Assembly: GCA_002490425.1 (NCBI GenBank)
Contig: DKTZ01000053.1
Location: 11,536 to 63,582, forward strand
Origin: Ruminococcaceae bacterium UBA7217
GTDB lineage: Bacteria; Bacillota; Clostridia; Oscillospirales; Acutalibacteraceae
Length of the DNA: 52,047 nt
Reading direction: 5' to 3'
Positions 40,264 to 49,223 of the stretch are shown here, in pieces. The notes beneath the pieces are model-generated. The model was given only the letters and a program-made list of their open reading frames with translations. It was not told the DNA's origin and ran no database searches. Each line of letters starts with the position of its first letter. Positions within the stretch are counted from its first letter, which is position 1. The position numbers were made by a program, and so were the translations under genes.

Positions 40264-41763
40264 TTATTTGTTATCATTGCTCTGTCTTCTTTTTTCATTT
40301 TTGCCGTCATCATAATCGTAACCATAGCCATAACCGTAGCCGTAGCCCCGTGAACCCTTATGGCTTTTGTGCTTTGCAAGACCGTCAATCGTGGCTTTGG
40401 ACTCGGAGTCATTAAAGATACAACCGATAACCTCAGCACCCATTCCCTCAATATCATCAATTGTTTTTTTGACTCTCTTTGAGGGAGCAAAGTCGCTTCG
40501 TATAACCATTACACATGCGTCTGCATACTGAGAAATGATTGATGCATCTGCAACAACACTGGCGGGGGGAGTATCAATAATAACATAATCAAACTCATTC
40601 TTAACCGCCTCAATAATGTCCTCCATATTTTCAGAAGAAAGAAGCTCGGCAGAATCCGCAATTGCCTGATTTGTAATAAGAAGGAAAAGGTTAAACTTCT
40701 CAAAATATTTGATTGACTCGCTTAAATTCTTTTCACCGTTAATGATGCCTGCAAGACCCAATTCATTAGTTGCCGAAACACCGAGAGCTGCATAAACCGC
40801 AGGCTTACGAAGGTCAGCATCAATAAGAAGAACTGATTTACCGTTCTTTGCAAGAGCCAAAGCAGTATTTGTAGCGATAGTCGTCTTTCCTTCATCCTCA
40901 GAGGAGCTTGTGAAAACAAATACTTTATAACCGCTGCGTTTTGAAATGCTCTCTATTTTTGTACGGATTATTTTGAATGATTCTATAAATTCAAATCCGG
41001 TTTTACGGTCTGTAATCAACAGTTTTCTGGTACTCTTGTCCGGCTTTTTAATACGGGAAACCTGACCGAGAAGTCTTGAATGAAGTTTACCTGTAACATC
41101 ATCGGGCGATTTGAGCGTATCTTTAATAAAGATTCCCATACAAATTGCAAGAACTACAACGCACGCACCCAAAAAGAATCCTAAAAATGTATACAAAAAC
41201 TGACTGTTATCAGGATTTGGATTTTTAGGCATTTGAGGCTTATCGTAAAGATTTGCGCTTGTTGATTTAAATGCAGCTTCGGTTACTGTACTGTAATTGT
41301 TAACATAGCTTGTAGCAAGAGCATAGGTTAAATCCGGATTATTAGTAGTAACGGTCAGCTCAACAATCGCCTGATCTTCAGCATTATTTGCATGAATCAT
41401 ACTTTTAACTTCAACGCCTGTAATGTCATATCCGCTTTTATCTGCCACAATGTCCATAAGCGTAGTGCTGTTTGCCATAATTTCTTTATAGTTGCGGGCA
41501 AGAGCGATTGCCGCATTAATGTCAGACACTGATTGACCCTGAGAAACGGTATTCTCACTTTTGTTGTCAATTGCGAATCTCATTGTAGAGCTGTAAGTCG
41601 GCTCATAGGTCATCTTTGCAGCTACAAATCCGACAACTGCGCAAACAACTGCGCAAATTGCAATCAGCCACCACTTCTGCAAAACCCGTACAGCATACTG
41701 TTTTATTTGTGCAAAGGTTATACCTGATTCCTCGTTTGATTGATCTCGATAGTTATAATCCAT
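40264..41763 (-). CDS. polysaccharide co-polymerase / bacterial tyrosine autokinase fusion (CpsC-CpsD type)
   Basis: Regulates chain length and export of surface polysaccharide through autophosphorylation. The 499-residue protein has an N-terminal Wzz domain with a first membrane helix (about 32-52) and a second (about 190-212), then a cytoplasmic BY-kinase. Walker A is SSSEDEGKTTIATN (about residue 282), Walker A' LLIDADLRKP and Walker B YVIIDTPP. The tail has a tyrosine cluster (GYGYGYGYGYDYDD) that is the usual autophosphorylation site. The fused form is more typical of proteobacteria; in Firmicutes the two parts are often separate. No polysaccharide gene cluster is next to it. AGGAGG sits 8 bases before the ATG. 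Confidence 0.93.
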   Translation of the reverse strand: MDYNYRDQSNEESGITFAQIKQYAVRVLQKWWLIAICAVVCAVVGFVAAKMTYEPTYSSTMRFAIDNKSENTVSQGQSVSDINAAIALARNYKEIMANSTTLMDIVADKSGYDITGVEVKSMIHANNAEDQAIVELTVTTNNPDLTYALATSYVNNYSTVTEAAFKSTSANLYDKPQMPKNPNPDNSQFLYTFLGFFLGACVVVLAICMGIFIKDTLKSPDDVTGKLHSRLLGQVSRIKKPDKSTRKLLITDRKTGFEFIESFKIIRTKIESISKRSGYKVFVFTSSSEDEGKTTIATNTALALAKNGKSVLLIDADLRKPAVYAALGVSATNELGLAGIINGEKNLSESIKYFEKFNLFLLITNQAIADSAELLSSENMEDIIEAVKNEFDYVIIDTPPASVVADASIISQYADACVMVIRSDFAPSKRVKKTIDDIEGMGAEVIGCIFNDSESKATIDGLAKHKSHKGSRGYGYGYGYGYDYDDGKNEKRRQSNDNK

Positions 41764-41800
41764 TTCAAATGCCTCCTATCCATAAAATCACACTGTTTTT

Positions 41801-41829
41801 ATTATATCAAAATAATAATGCTATTGCAA
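41801..41829 (-). promoter_or_regulatory. promoter of the tyrosine autokinase gene, overlapping the end of the ABC gene
   Basis: On the minus strand TTGCAA (41829-41824), 17 bases, TATAAT (41806-41801). The -35 box lies in the last codons of the ABC exporter, so the kinase can be transcribed apart from the upstream operon. Confidence 0.75.
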
Positions 41830-43485
41830 CATATTTCTTTTGCTTTTGCTGTCGATTTCTCCGCTCGAAATTTGTATTATTTTGTTGCAATTGTGCAAAA
41901 CCTCATTACGGTGAGTAATGAACAAAACCGTTACGCCGTGAAGCTTTTTCAAATTGCCGATAAGCTTTTTTTCTGTTTCAGCGTCAAGCGAAGATGTCGC
42001 TTCATCCATCAGCAATATTTTCTTGCCGCTGAGCAACGCTCTTGCAATTGCCAAACGCTGTGCCTGACCCTGTGAAATTCCGCCGCCGTCTTCGCCGAGC
42101 ACCGTTTCAAGACCGGACGGAAGATTGTTTACAAATTCGTCAGCACAGGCAAAATTAAGTGCATTTTTTATTTCTTCATCCGTAACCTTTGGATTTAACA
42201 AAGTAAGATTTTCATACAGAGTACCGCTGAAAAGCATATTACTTTGCGGCACAAATGAAATTAAACCGCGAAGAGAATCGGCATCCTTTATTCCGTTTGC
42301 CGTTCTCACGGACACCTTTCCCGAAACAGGCTTGTAAAGTCCTGTTAAAAGCTTGAAAAGTGTTGTTTTACCTGCACCCGAGCGGCCGCATATTCCTACG
42401 AAATCGCCTTTATCAATTGAAAAATCGGCATTTTCGATTACAGGCTCGCCGTCATAATTAAACGTCAAAGAAACCCCGTCAATGCCTTCAAAATCCTCAT
42501 AGCTGATTTTTTCGCTTATTTCAGGCTCAAACTCATTTTCCGTTATTTCTGCAAGCCTTGCGGCAGATGTTACCATACTGAAAAATGACGGAATAACAGC
42601 AGTTATTCCCGAAATCGGTGACTGAAGCTGATTTACAAGCAAAATAAGCGAGGTTACCGTGCCAAAGGACATTGTTCCCCTCAAAATTCCGTTTGCGCCG
42701 TATGCCACCGCCGCTAAAAAGCCCATGGCAAATGCAAACGAAAATCCAAGCTGTGAAGCAACTGAAATTCCAACTCTTTTAAGCTTTGCAGAATAAAGCT
42801 CCCTCTGCTTTTTTTCGGAACGGCGCACCATATTTTCTTCTATCCCGAAAACCTTAACAGCAAAAAGATTTTCTACTGTTTCCTGCATAAAAGAACGCAG
42901 CTTTTCCTCTTTTTCCAAAACCCTTCTGTAAAACTTTTTTATAGGATTTCTCAAAATCAGAGCAACAGCCGAAACTGCCGTTCCGCATACAATAAAAACA
43001 AGTGCAAAATTTCTGTCAAGCGCCAAAAGGGTAATTGCGGCAGATGCTACCTTTACAATGTTAAGCACCGCCGTAGGAACTATATGAACCGACAGTTCGC
43101 TTACGGACGTAACATCCGAGGTAAGCCTTGTCATAAGCTCGCCCGAATGGTACGAACTCATTTTTGCAAAATTACCGCTGAGGATGCTTGAAAACACCCG
43201 TGTTTTTAAGCAAATTTCAGCCTTTCCCTGACTTACAGCCTCTAAAAGCGAAGACAAAATTCGCGCTGTCATTTGCACTGCTATTGCCGCAAAAAGAATA
43301 ACCGCATATTTTTTTAAAGATTTAAAATCGCCCTTTTGAGCAAAGTCTATAACGTCTTTTGCTATAACCGCAAAAAGCGTGGTGCAGACTGCAATAAGAG
43401 CGTTGAGCAAAACAAGCCCTACACCCTCTGCGTCACGGTTACCCGTGCTTTGTCTTATCCACTTTACAGCGGTCATATCTTTCAT
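41821..43485 (-). CDS. ABC exporter, fused membrane and ATPase domains
   Basis: The 554-residue half transporter has six membrane helices (about 20-310) and an ATPase domain (about 330-550). Walker A is CGRSGAGKTTLFKLL, the signature is ISQGQAQRLAIARA and Walker B KKILLMDEATSSLD, all intact. There is no N-terminal C39 peptidase domain, so it would not cleave leader peptides. It starts 2 bases after the PqqD-like gene with GAGGAA as binding site and ends the tightly packed M23/kinase/PqqD/ABC operon. Exporters next to PqqD-like and HPr-kinase-like genes are known from peptide-maturation loci, so a modified peptide is a possible cargo. Confidence 0.9.
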   Translation of the reverse strand: MKDMTAVKWIRQSTGNRDAEGVGLVLLNALIAVCTTLFAVIAKDVIDFAQKGDFKSLKKYAVILFAAIAVQMTARILSSLLEAVSQGKAEICLKTRVFSSILSGNFAKMSSYHSGELMTRLTSDVTSVSELSVHIVPTAVLNIVKVASAAITLLALDRNFALVFIVCGTAVSAVALILRNPIKKFYRRVLEKEEKLRSFMQETVENLFAVKVFGIEENMVRRSEKKQRELYSAKLKRVGISVASQLGFSFAFAMGFLAAVAYGANGILRGTMSFGTVTSLILLVNQLQSPISGITAVIPSFFSMVTSAARLAEITENEFEPEISEKISYEDFEGIDGVSLTFNYDGEPVIENADFSIDKGDFVGICGRSGAGKTTLFKLLTGLYKPVSGKVSVRTANGIKDADSLRGLISFVPQSNMLFSGTLYENLTLLNPKVTDEEIKNALNFACADEFVNNLPSGLETVLGEDGGGISQGQAQRLAIARALLSGKKILLMDEATSSLDAETEKKLIGNLKKLHGVTVLFITHRNEVLHNCNKIIQISSGEIDSKSKRNMLQ

Positions 43486-43487
43486 TA

Positions 43488-43754
43488 TTATTCCTCAATA
43501 AGTCCCTGATTTTTCATTTTCTCTATAAGCTTTTTGATGTCCGCCTCTATTACCTGCCTTGGTGCATTATAAATAGACGCTATTTCGTCAACTATCTGCG
43601 GGAGCGTGCGTGTACCGTCAAGGCGCTCAAAAACCTCTGCACCCACCTCGTTAAAGGTGATTATTCCGTTAAACGAAAGCCTTGCTTCGCCCGTTGCAAT
43701 AACAATGTTCTCACCTGCAACCTTTTTTAATATATATCCGTCTTTAATCTTCAT
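43488..43754 (-). CDS. PqqD-like protein (RiPP recognition element fold)
   Basis: An 88-residue protein of the PqqD family (PF05402), which usually binds the leader of a precursor peptide and presents it to modifying enzymes. The family pattern is visible: IITFNEVGAEVFERLDGTRT, LPQIVDEIASIYNA, then IEADIKKLIEKMKNQGLIEE. The start is the ATG at 43754, with AAGGAG 7 bases upstream; the open frame runs 99 bases further into the kinase gene. It overlaps the kinase stop by 11 bases, so the two are translationally coupled. Confidence 0.88.
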   Translation of the reverse strand: MKIKDGYILKKVAGENIVIATGEARLSFNGIITFNEVGAEVFERLDGTRTLPQIVDEIASIYNAPRQVIEADIKKLIEKMKNQGLIEE

Positions 43755-44463
43755 TTGAAAGCTCCTTTTCAATTTGCTCATATACAAATTTTCCTGTACC
43801 CGAATTTTTATTACAGCCAAGCGAAAAAACGGGAATTGATGTAAGAATTTCATCGGTCTTACTTAGCATCTCGTTTGCATAGTCTTTTATGTGCGGATTT
43901 ACCGTCTGTGCAAGGAACAGCGGAACTGCTAAACTCGGCTTTATCCGCTTAATCTCATTTTTTTCGGCTCTGTGCAAAAATATTATTGCACGAACTCTTA
44001 CACATTCGTTTATATTTTCATCTGTTTTTCCCGAAAACGGCGTGCCGCAGGCAAAGATTTGCCCATTTTTCAAAAGCAACAAAGGCTTGTCATCATTTAT
44101 TATCCGTGTATTCGGTATTTCCTCAAGCCATAAATGTGTATGTGTTGACTTACCTGTCCCGCTTTTTGCCGAAAAAAGATACGCTTTTCCGTCCTTTTCA
44201 ATGCAGGAAGAATGAAGAACCATTCCGCCGTGACGCAAAACCTCATTGTAAAAGCCCTCACCCGTCCACATATATTCGTGCTCTTCTCTTGTAAGATTCG
44301 GATAAAGCTTTAACTGTTCGTCAAGAAAATTCTCCGAAAGATTTACTTTTATTTCAGTTTCACTGTCCGGAAAATCCGCCTCATAAGCACGGCTCCTTTC
44401 CCGAAGAAGAGAGAACCTTGGCTCATATTCGGTTTTAATACCTGCAATAATATATTTTCCCAT
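43744..44463 (-). CDS. HPr-kinase-like P-loop protein
   Basis: The 239-residue protein has a P-loop SAKSGTGKSTHTHLW (about residue 98), preceded by GGMVLHSSCIEKDGKAYLF, and a downstream INDDKPLLLLKNG acidic motif, the arrangement of the HPr serine kinase C-terminal domain. It is too short and lacks the N-terminal domain of true HprK. Close relatives in lasso-peptide clusters (the PadeK type) phosphorylate a precursor peptide. It starts 8 bases after the M23 gene, whose stop codon overlaps its AGGAG binding site, and overlaps PqqD by 11 bases. A kinase role for a peptide or small molecule is inferred from family and context. Confidence 0.85.
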   Translation of the reverse strand: MGKYIIAGIKTEYEPRFSLLRERSRAYEADFPDSETEIKVNLSENFLDEQLKLYPNLTREEHEYMWTGEGFYNEVLRHGGMVLHSSCIEKDGKAYLFSAKSGTGKSTHTHLWLEEIPNTRIINDDKPLLLLKNGQIFACGTPFSGKTDENINECVRVRAIIFLHRAEKNEIKRIKPSLAVPLFLAQTVNPHIKDYANEMLSKTDEILTSIPVFSLGCNKNSGTGKFVYEQIEKELSNED

Positions 44464-44471
44464 TTTAACTC

Positions 44472-46187
44472 CTAACGTATTCCGAGATACGGTGCAGGGT
44501 CAACTCTGTTACCGTTGACTCTTACCTCGAAATGCAGGTGAGGTCCTGTAACAAAGCCGGTAGAGCCTATTTGGGCTATCTGCTGACCTCTTGTAACAGT
44601 CTGACCTGCACGAACGCATGTTGAGCCTGATTTCAAATGAGCATACAGCGTTTGTATGCCGTTTCCATGGTCAATTCTGATAACATTTCCGCCCATACTT
44701 TCATAGCCTACATAAACAACCTTGCCCGATTCCGCCGCAACAACGGGCGCACCCGTACTGTTGCCACCGGGTCTGCAAAGGTCAATTCCGTTATGCCAGC
44801 CGTTTAAGGAACGCTTGCCGTATCTTGAAGAAATTACGGTTGCACCCACACCGGGCCAACAGAATTTTGCACCCGAATATGAGAAATTATAATACCCGCC
44901 GAAATTATTTCGCTTTGTGCCGACCTGTATTTTTTCGTCAACTGCCTCTTTGGTAGTAATTCTTGAAACCTCTTTTGATGATACACGCACTCCGTCAATA
45001 TATGTTACAAGTTCTGTTACTGTCTGTTCGCCGTTCTGACCCTTTACAACAGTCTTTTTGTCTCCCACATAAAGTGTATCCGTATTAACTTTAACAGTTG
45101 AATATTTTATTGTTTCGGTGTGTGTTTCCGTCTTTGTTATTTGAACCTGAACAAAGTTAACGTCCTTTTCTATAAGCAGCCTCTGCCCCACGTGAATATT
45201 TTCTTTAATATCGGGATTGAGCGCAAAGATGTCTGCCGTGCTGACTTCACACTCCTCGGCTATCTGTGAAACTGTATCTCCTTCTTTGACAGTGTAATAT
45301 CTTGCCGCACTTTTCTTTGTAGCAAGCTTTTCCGAAAGGCGCCGTGCGTCCCAAACGGTATTTTCATTGTCAGGATAAAAGCCCTGGACATAATTTATAT
45401 TCTCAACGAAGCTGACTGAAGAATCATCGTCCGTTTCATATTCGGAAAGAATATTATCAAAAACCGCCAATGCGTCAGTTTCATTTTTGACAGCACAAAG
45501 GAAATTGTCATCAATGTAAACGCCGCAGGCATTTGTTATTTCGCAATTTGAATTTTCAATAAGACTGTCACAAATTGTCTCAGCGTCATTTATCTGGCTG
45601 AGTTTAACTGCCTTTAAGCTGTATTCAGCGTTGCCGATAAGCTCCTGCTCAGCATTTTCTGCCGTAACATCGCCCGATTTAATTTGAAGCCGTTCAAGTG
45701 CCTGTTTTCTTGCATCTTTATAAACCGACTCGCTCTTTACAAAGCCTATAACCTTATCGTTATAGGTAAGTTCTAAAGCAAAAGTTCTGTCTGTACATGC
45801 AAAAAACACATTCAGCATAATAATAAAGCTGATAATAGGTAAAACAATATTGCCGGCATATACGAAAACGTGCTTATAAAGCCGCCACATTTTTTGAAAA
45901 TACAGCGGAAACTTTTTAACTCGGTCTTTTCTTGTAACAGTGCCGTCCGCCTTTGCCTCGGATAAAACTCTTTTTGTATTCCCGAAAAGTGATTTAACAT
46001 CTGCCGTTATTTCGTGAAAGGTTTTAAGCGTAAATTTATCAACAACAATAAGTGCTGTGAAAATCAGCGTAGCTATTGCCCTGAGCGGACGCAAAACAGC
46101 CGACTTCATACGCTTGCCGAATTTTTTAAGACAGCGAATGGTATTAAGTCCCAATAAATATATGTAATTGTAGATATTGTTAAGCAT
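44472..46187 (-). CDS. M23 (LytM-type) metallopeptidase with LysM and G5 domains
   Basis: A 571-residue cell-wall hydrolase. Residues 1-95 are a basic cytoplasmic tail, followed by one membrane helix (about 97-118). After an unassigned extracellular region come a LysM (about 296-340; YYTVKEGDTVSQIAEECEVS), a G5 domain (about 345-425) and the M23 peptidase (about 470-565). Zinc-site motifs are complete: NGWHNGIDL and, near the end, GPHLHFEVRVNG. It should cleave peptidoglycan cross-bridges or stems. It is the first gene of the operon with the kinase, PqqD-like and ABC genes. A long cytoplasmic N-terminus is unusual. Confidence 0.92.
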   Translation of the reverse strand: MLNNIYNYIYLLGLNTIRCLKKFGKRMKSAVLRPLRAIATLIFTALIVVDKFTLKTFHEITADVKSLFGNTKRVLSEAKADGTVTRKDRVKKFPLYFQKMWRLYKHVFVYAGNIVLPIISFIIMLNVFFACTDRTFALELTYNDKVIGFVKSESVYKDARKQALERLQIKSGDVTAENAEQELIGNAEYSLKAVKLSQINDAETICDSLIENSNCEITNACGVYIDDNFLCAVKNETDALAVFDNILSEYETDDDSSVSFVENINYVQGFYPDNENTVWDARRLSEKLATKKSAARYYTVKEGDTVSQIAEECEVSTADIFALNPDIKENIHVGQRLLIEKDVNFVQVQITKTETHTETIKYSTVKVNTDTLYVGDKKTVVKGQNGEQTVTELVTYIDGVRVSSKEVSRITTKEAVDEKIQVGTKRNNFGGYYNFSYSGAKFCWPGVGATVISSRYGKRSLNGWHNGIDLCRPGGNSTGAPVVAAESGKVVYVGYESMGGNVIRIDHGNGIQTLYAHLKSGSTCVRAGQTVTRGQQIAQIGSTGFVTGPHLHFEVRVNGNRVDPAPYLGIR

Positions 46188-46275
46188 AAGTACCTACCTC
46201 AAAACTGCATATATATTGATAGTATAACATATTACATAAAAAAAAGCAAGAAAGGCAGATACACCGAGGAGCAAA

Positions 46276-46310
46276 CAAAAAACGGCTGTTCAGAAAACTG
46301 CCGTTTTGTA
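46276..46310 (-). terminator. terminator of the diguanylate cyclase gene
   Basis: Stem AAAACGGC (46279-46286) / GCCGTTTT (46300-46307) with partial pairing in the loop, and T-rich sequence beyond it on the minus strand. Confidence 0.75.
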
Positions 46311-46323
46311 TTCTGTATAAAAT

Positions 46324-47502
46324 TTAATTTCTGTATATCGCACCCTTATAGGAAAAACAGTTTTTGCCGTTTGTCTTTGCGTTGTAAAGCTCGTCATCCG
46401 CCGTTTTAATAAGTTCGCTGAGTTCTGCTTTTGACGGATTTTCCGAAATACAGATGCCGAGGCTGACCGTCACGTTACTGCCGCCCTTATTATATGTATT
46501 TTCAACATCCGAAAGCAACTGTTTTATATGTGCAAGTATTTTTCCGTCCTCTTTAAATGCACTCAATATAATAAATTCCTCACCGCCGTAGCGTGCGCAA
46601 ATATCGGTTGATCTTGAAAAATTCTCTCTTATTCTTGCGGCAACATTTTTAAGGCAAATGTCGCCTTCCATATGACCGTATGTATCATTATACTTCTTAA
46701 AATCGTCTATATCCGCCATAATAACAAGCAGCTTTAAAGAATTTTTCTCACAGTACCGTTTAAGCTCAGGCGCAAATGACACAAACCCACGCCTGTTCGT
46801 AAGCATTGTGAGCTGGTCGCCGTTAGCAAAATGCTCAAGCCGCTTTTCGGTAATTTTGGTATTCATATATCTGAAAAACATTGCATAGGACGCCACTGTC
46901 GCTATAAAAACCGCAACAAAGCAAATAAGAATAATATCAGGGTCATAAGCGTTAGCTTTAATCATTACAATATCTTCCGCCAAAAATGCAGTTATAAGTA
47001 TAACCGTTTTTGAAAACGGCTCAATAACGGGAAGGACAGTAAACAGAAAGACAAAACAGAGGAAATTATTTACCGTGCCTCTGTCCAAAAGCTCCATCAC
47101 GGAAAACGACATTGACGACAGGCAGAAAACTGCCCAAAAGGTTCTGTAAATTTTCCTTTTCTGTTTTAAAGAAAAATCCGGGTCTTTAAGCTTTTTTTCA
47201 ATAATACAGATATAAATAACGGATATTACTAAAAAAACTGCACACGAAATCAAAAAGCCGTTGCCGTAATCAAAATCGATTTTATTGGCAACCGCCCAAA
47301 CCATACCGCAAATTTCAACAAGGAACAGAATAAGCGAGGCCGGAATAATACGTAAAAGGTTTGAATGAACCATTTCCGCCTCAACCATACGAAAAATCGG
47401 TTCACCGCCCTTGCCGCCTTTCCTTGCTTCACGTTCTTCACGGCTTATAAACACCAAATTGTCTTTTACTTTTTTAATTTCTGCTAAAATACCGCTGAAC
47501 AA
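46324..47502 (-). CDS. membrane-bound diguanylate cyclase (GGDEF domain)
   Basis: Makes cyclic di-GMP. The N-terminal part has about six membrane helices (about 50-215) and no recognised sensor domain. The GGDEF domain follows (about 225-390) with LTMLTNRRGFVSF, DIDDFKKYNDTYGH and the active site RYGGEEFIIL (about residue 304). The product-inhibition I-site RSTD is present five residues before GGEEF, so feedback inhibition is likely. The start is TTG at 47502, with GGAGGAGAAGAG upstream at somewhat long spacing. No EAL or receptor gene is adjacent. Confidence 0.93.
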   Translation of the reverse strand: MFSGILAEIKKVKDNLVFISREEREARKGGKGGEPIFRMVEAEMVHSNLLRIIPASLILFLVEICGMVWAVANKIDFDYGNGFLISCAVFLVISVIYICIIEKKLKDPDFSLKQKRKIYRTFWAVFCLSSMSFSVMELLDRGTVNNFLCFVFLFTVLPVIEPFSKTVILITAFLAEDIVMIKANAYDPDIILICFVAVFIATVASYAMFFRYMNTKITEKRLEHFANGDQLTMLTNRRGFVSFAPELKRYCEKNSLKLLVIMADIDDFKKYNDTYGHMEGDICLKNVAARIRENFSRSTDICARYGGEEFIILSAFKEDGKILAHIKQLLSDVENTYNKGGSNVTVSLGICISENPSKAELSELIKTADDELYNAKTNGKNCFSYKGAIYRN

Positions 47503-47556
47503 ATTGTTTCTCTTCTCCTCCGATTATTAAATGAATGCTGAATTTATATTATATTT

Positions 47557-47585
47557 ATCATACTACTTTTTTTCATCGTTTTCAA
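47557..47585 (-). promoter_or_regulatory. sigma-A promoter of the diguanylate cyclase gene
   Basis: On the minus strand TTGAAA (47585-47580), 17 bases, TATGAT (47562-47557). Confidence 0.7.
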
Positions 47586-47656
47586 GAGTAACAATATTGC
47601 ATTTTCTACATAATATGATACTGTCAGTTGACAAAACAAACAAGGAGGAAATATTT

Positions 47657-48487
47657 ATGCCAGACAAAGCATGTAATCAGCAAAGCAAAATAAAAGAATC
47701 GGTCTGCATCGACACAAACAGGGTTTATGACTCATGCGCAGACAAAGACTGTCTTGAGGACTTACGCCTGACCTTCACAAAAGAAGCACAGTCAATTATC
47801 AACACCGCCGCATCGGTAAAAGCACGGTGTGCCGAAGTACTTAATGTTTTGATAGACGTAGAAAAAGTACCGTTTAACAGAGGTTTCTATTCGGTTGACC
47901 TCACATACTTTTTCAGAGTAAGCCTTGACACAGTTCAGCCGGGATGTGCCGCACCTGTTCAGGTTGACGGACTTGCAACCTTTAACAAAAAGTGTATTCT
48001 TTACGGCTCAGAGGGCAATGTAAAAGTATTCTCATCGAATTATGTATCCGACGAAAACGACATTCAGCTTGAAATGGCAAACACCAACCCGAGAGCAAAG
48101 GTTCAAACTGTTGACCCAATCGTTCTCGACGCAAGAATCGCACACCCGCGTGATATTTGCGACTGCTTTAAATGCAAAATCCCGAAATGCGTTTGCAGAA
48201 GATTTATCGGCACATTTGCGGACGATTATCCGCAGTCCTGCGAGCGTGCAGCAGTTGTAACTCTCGGCATATTCACAATCGTACAGCTTGAGCGTGATGT
48301 TCAAATGCTCATTCCTGCATACGACTTCTGTATGCCCAAACGTGAATGCTCCTGCGACACGGAAGGACCTTGCGACGCATTCCGCAGAATTAAATTCCCC
48401 GTTGATGAGTTTTTCCCGCCGAAAGAGGGCTGTCTTGCGGATTCATACAGACCTACAGGCTGCTGTGACGCACCTTGTGACAGTTAA
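47657..48487 (+). CDS. cysteine-rich protein of unknown function, possibly a spore or surface protein
   Basis: The 276-residue product starts at the ATG 47657, behind AAGGAGG at 8 bases; the frame is open 126 bases further. About 21 cysteines are present, in an N-terminal set (ACNQQ, VCIDT, DSCADKDCLEDLRLTF), a dense central cluster (DICDCFKCKIPKCVCRR) and a C-terminal set (GCCDAPC). There is no signal peptide or membrane helix. The VYDSCADKDCLEDL pattern recurs in Clostridia proteins I have seen but cannot assign a function to. Cross-linked coat proteins are one possibility. Confidence 0.75.
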   Translation: MPDKACNQQSKIKESVCIDTNRVYDSCADKDCLEDLRLTFTKEAQSIINTAASVKARCAEVLNVLIDVEKVPFNRGFYSVDLTYFFRVSLDTVQPGCAAPVQVDGLATFNKKCILYGSEGNVKVFSSNYVSDENDIQLEMANTNPRAKVQTVDPIVLDARIAHPRDICDCFKCKIPKCVCRRFIGTFADDYPQSCERAAVVTLGIFTIVQLERDVQMLIPAYDFCMPKRECSCDTEGPCDAFRRIKFPVDEFFPPKEGCLADSYRPTGCCDAPCDS

Positions 48488-48505
48488 TTTTAATTTTGCA
48501 GACAA

Positions 48506-48537
48506 AAAAGAGCATTCCGAAAGGAGTGCTCTTTTAG
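48506..48537. terminator. bidirectional terminator between the Cys-rich and lipoprotein genes
   Basis: Perfect 11-bp stem AAGAGCATTCC (48508-48518) / GGAGTGCTCTT (48523-48533) closed by a GAAA tetraloop, with A-run on the left and TTTTA on the right. Confidence 0.9.
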
Positions 48538-48580
48538 CTTTAGACGGTCATAAAAATCCTTGTAAAATAAACACTTCCGA

Positions 48581-49189
48581 TTATTTTATCTTGCTGTAAA
48601 CAGCGTTAAATTCCGAAAGAGTGACATTTTCAGCATACATATTATATTGAACGCCATCGTCAAACCAGCGTGCTGCGCAAAAGCCGTCATACTGTTTCGG
48701 TGCAAGCTCCTGTGTGTTTTCAAGGTTCTCGCCCAAGGCAGTGCCGTCCGGCAAATATATGTGAATCAACATACTGCCCGTCTTTCTTGACGCTTTAACC
48801 GTATAATCCTTGCCGTTTATCATAAACGAATATTCCGCAATTTTCGGTGCAACAGTGTCGTCAAGGTCAAATTCCTCATTTTTAACTTCAAATCCGTCGG
48901 GCGACTTAATGTTTGTACCTGCTTTGCTGTTTATATCCTTAAGTGAACCTACCGTAAGATACGGGGTCTGAACATCGGACTCATCAGTCGGGTCGGTTAT
49001 ATTCACAGAATAGTCAACAACATTACCGTTTTCATCTGTAACCGTAGGCAAATCGGCAGAATTGAGCTGAACATCAGAGGTTTTCTCTTCAGTATCCTTT
49101 TTGGAGTTTTTTATTCCGCAGGAAGTGAAAAGTACTGCCATAATCATTATTGTTGCAACTGTAACACAAAGCGCCGAATATTTTTTCAT
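48581..49189 (-). CDS. putative lipoprotein of unknown function
   Basis: A lipoprotein signal peptide is clear: basic MKKY, a hydrophobic core and lipobox FTSC with the modified cysteine near residue 24. A linker rich in Ser/Asp/Thr/Glu (about 25-75) leads to a folded C-terminal domain of about 120 residues with EYSFMINGKDYTVKASRK and a GSMLIHIYLPDG strand. No family recognised. Exported and membrane-anchored, single gene. Confidence 0.75.
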   Translation of the reverse strand: MKKYSALCVTVATIMIMAVLFTSCGIKNSKKDTEEKTSDVQLNSADLPTVTDENGNVVDYSVNITDPTDESDVQTPYLTVGSLKDINSKAGTNIKSPDGFEVKNEEFDLDDTVAPKIAEYSFMINGKDYTVKASRKTGSMLIHIYLPDGTALGENLENTQELAPKQYDGFCAARWFDDGVQYNMYAENVTLSEFNAVYSKIK

Positions 49190-49223
49190 AATTAAATACC
49201 TTACTTTAAGTTTTGATACATTT

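Noticed and set aside
41821..44463. Complete lasso-peptide cluster
   Set aside because: The kinase, PqqD-like and ABC genes fit, but no B2 transglutaminase-like protease, no asparagine-synthetase-like cyclase and no precursor gene are present.
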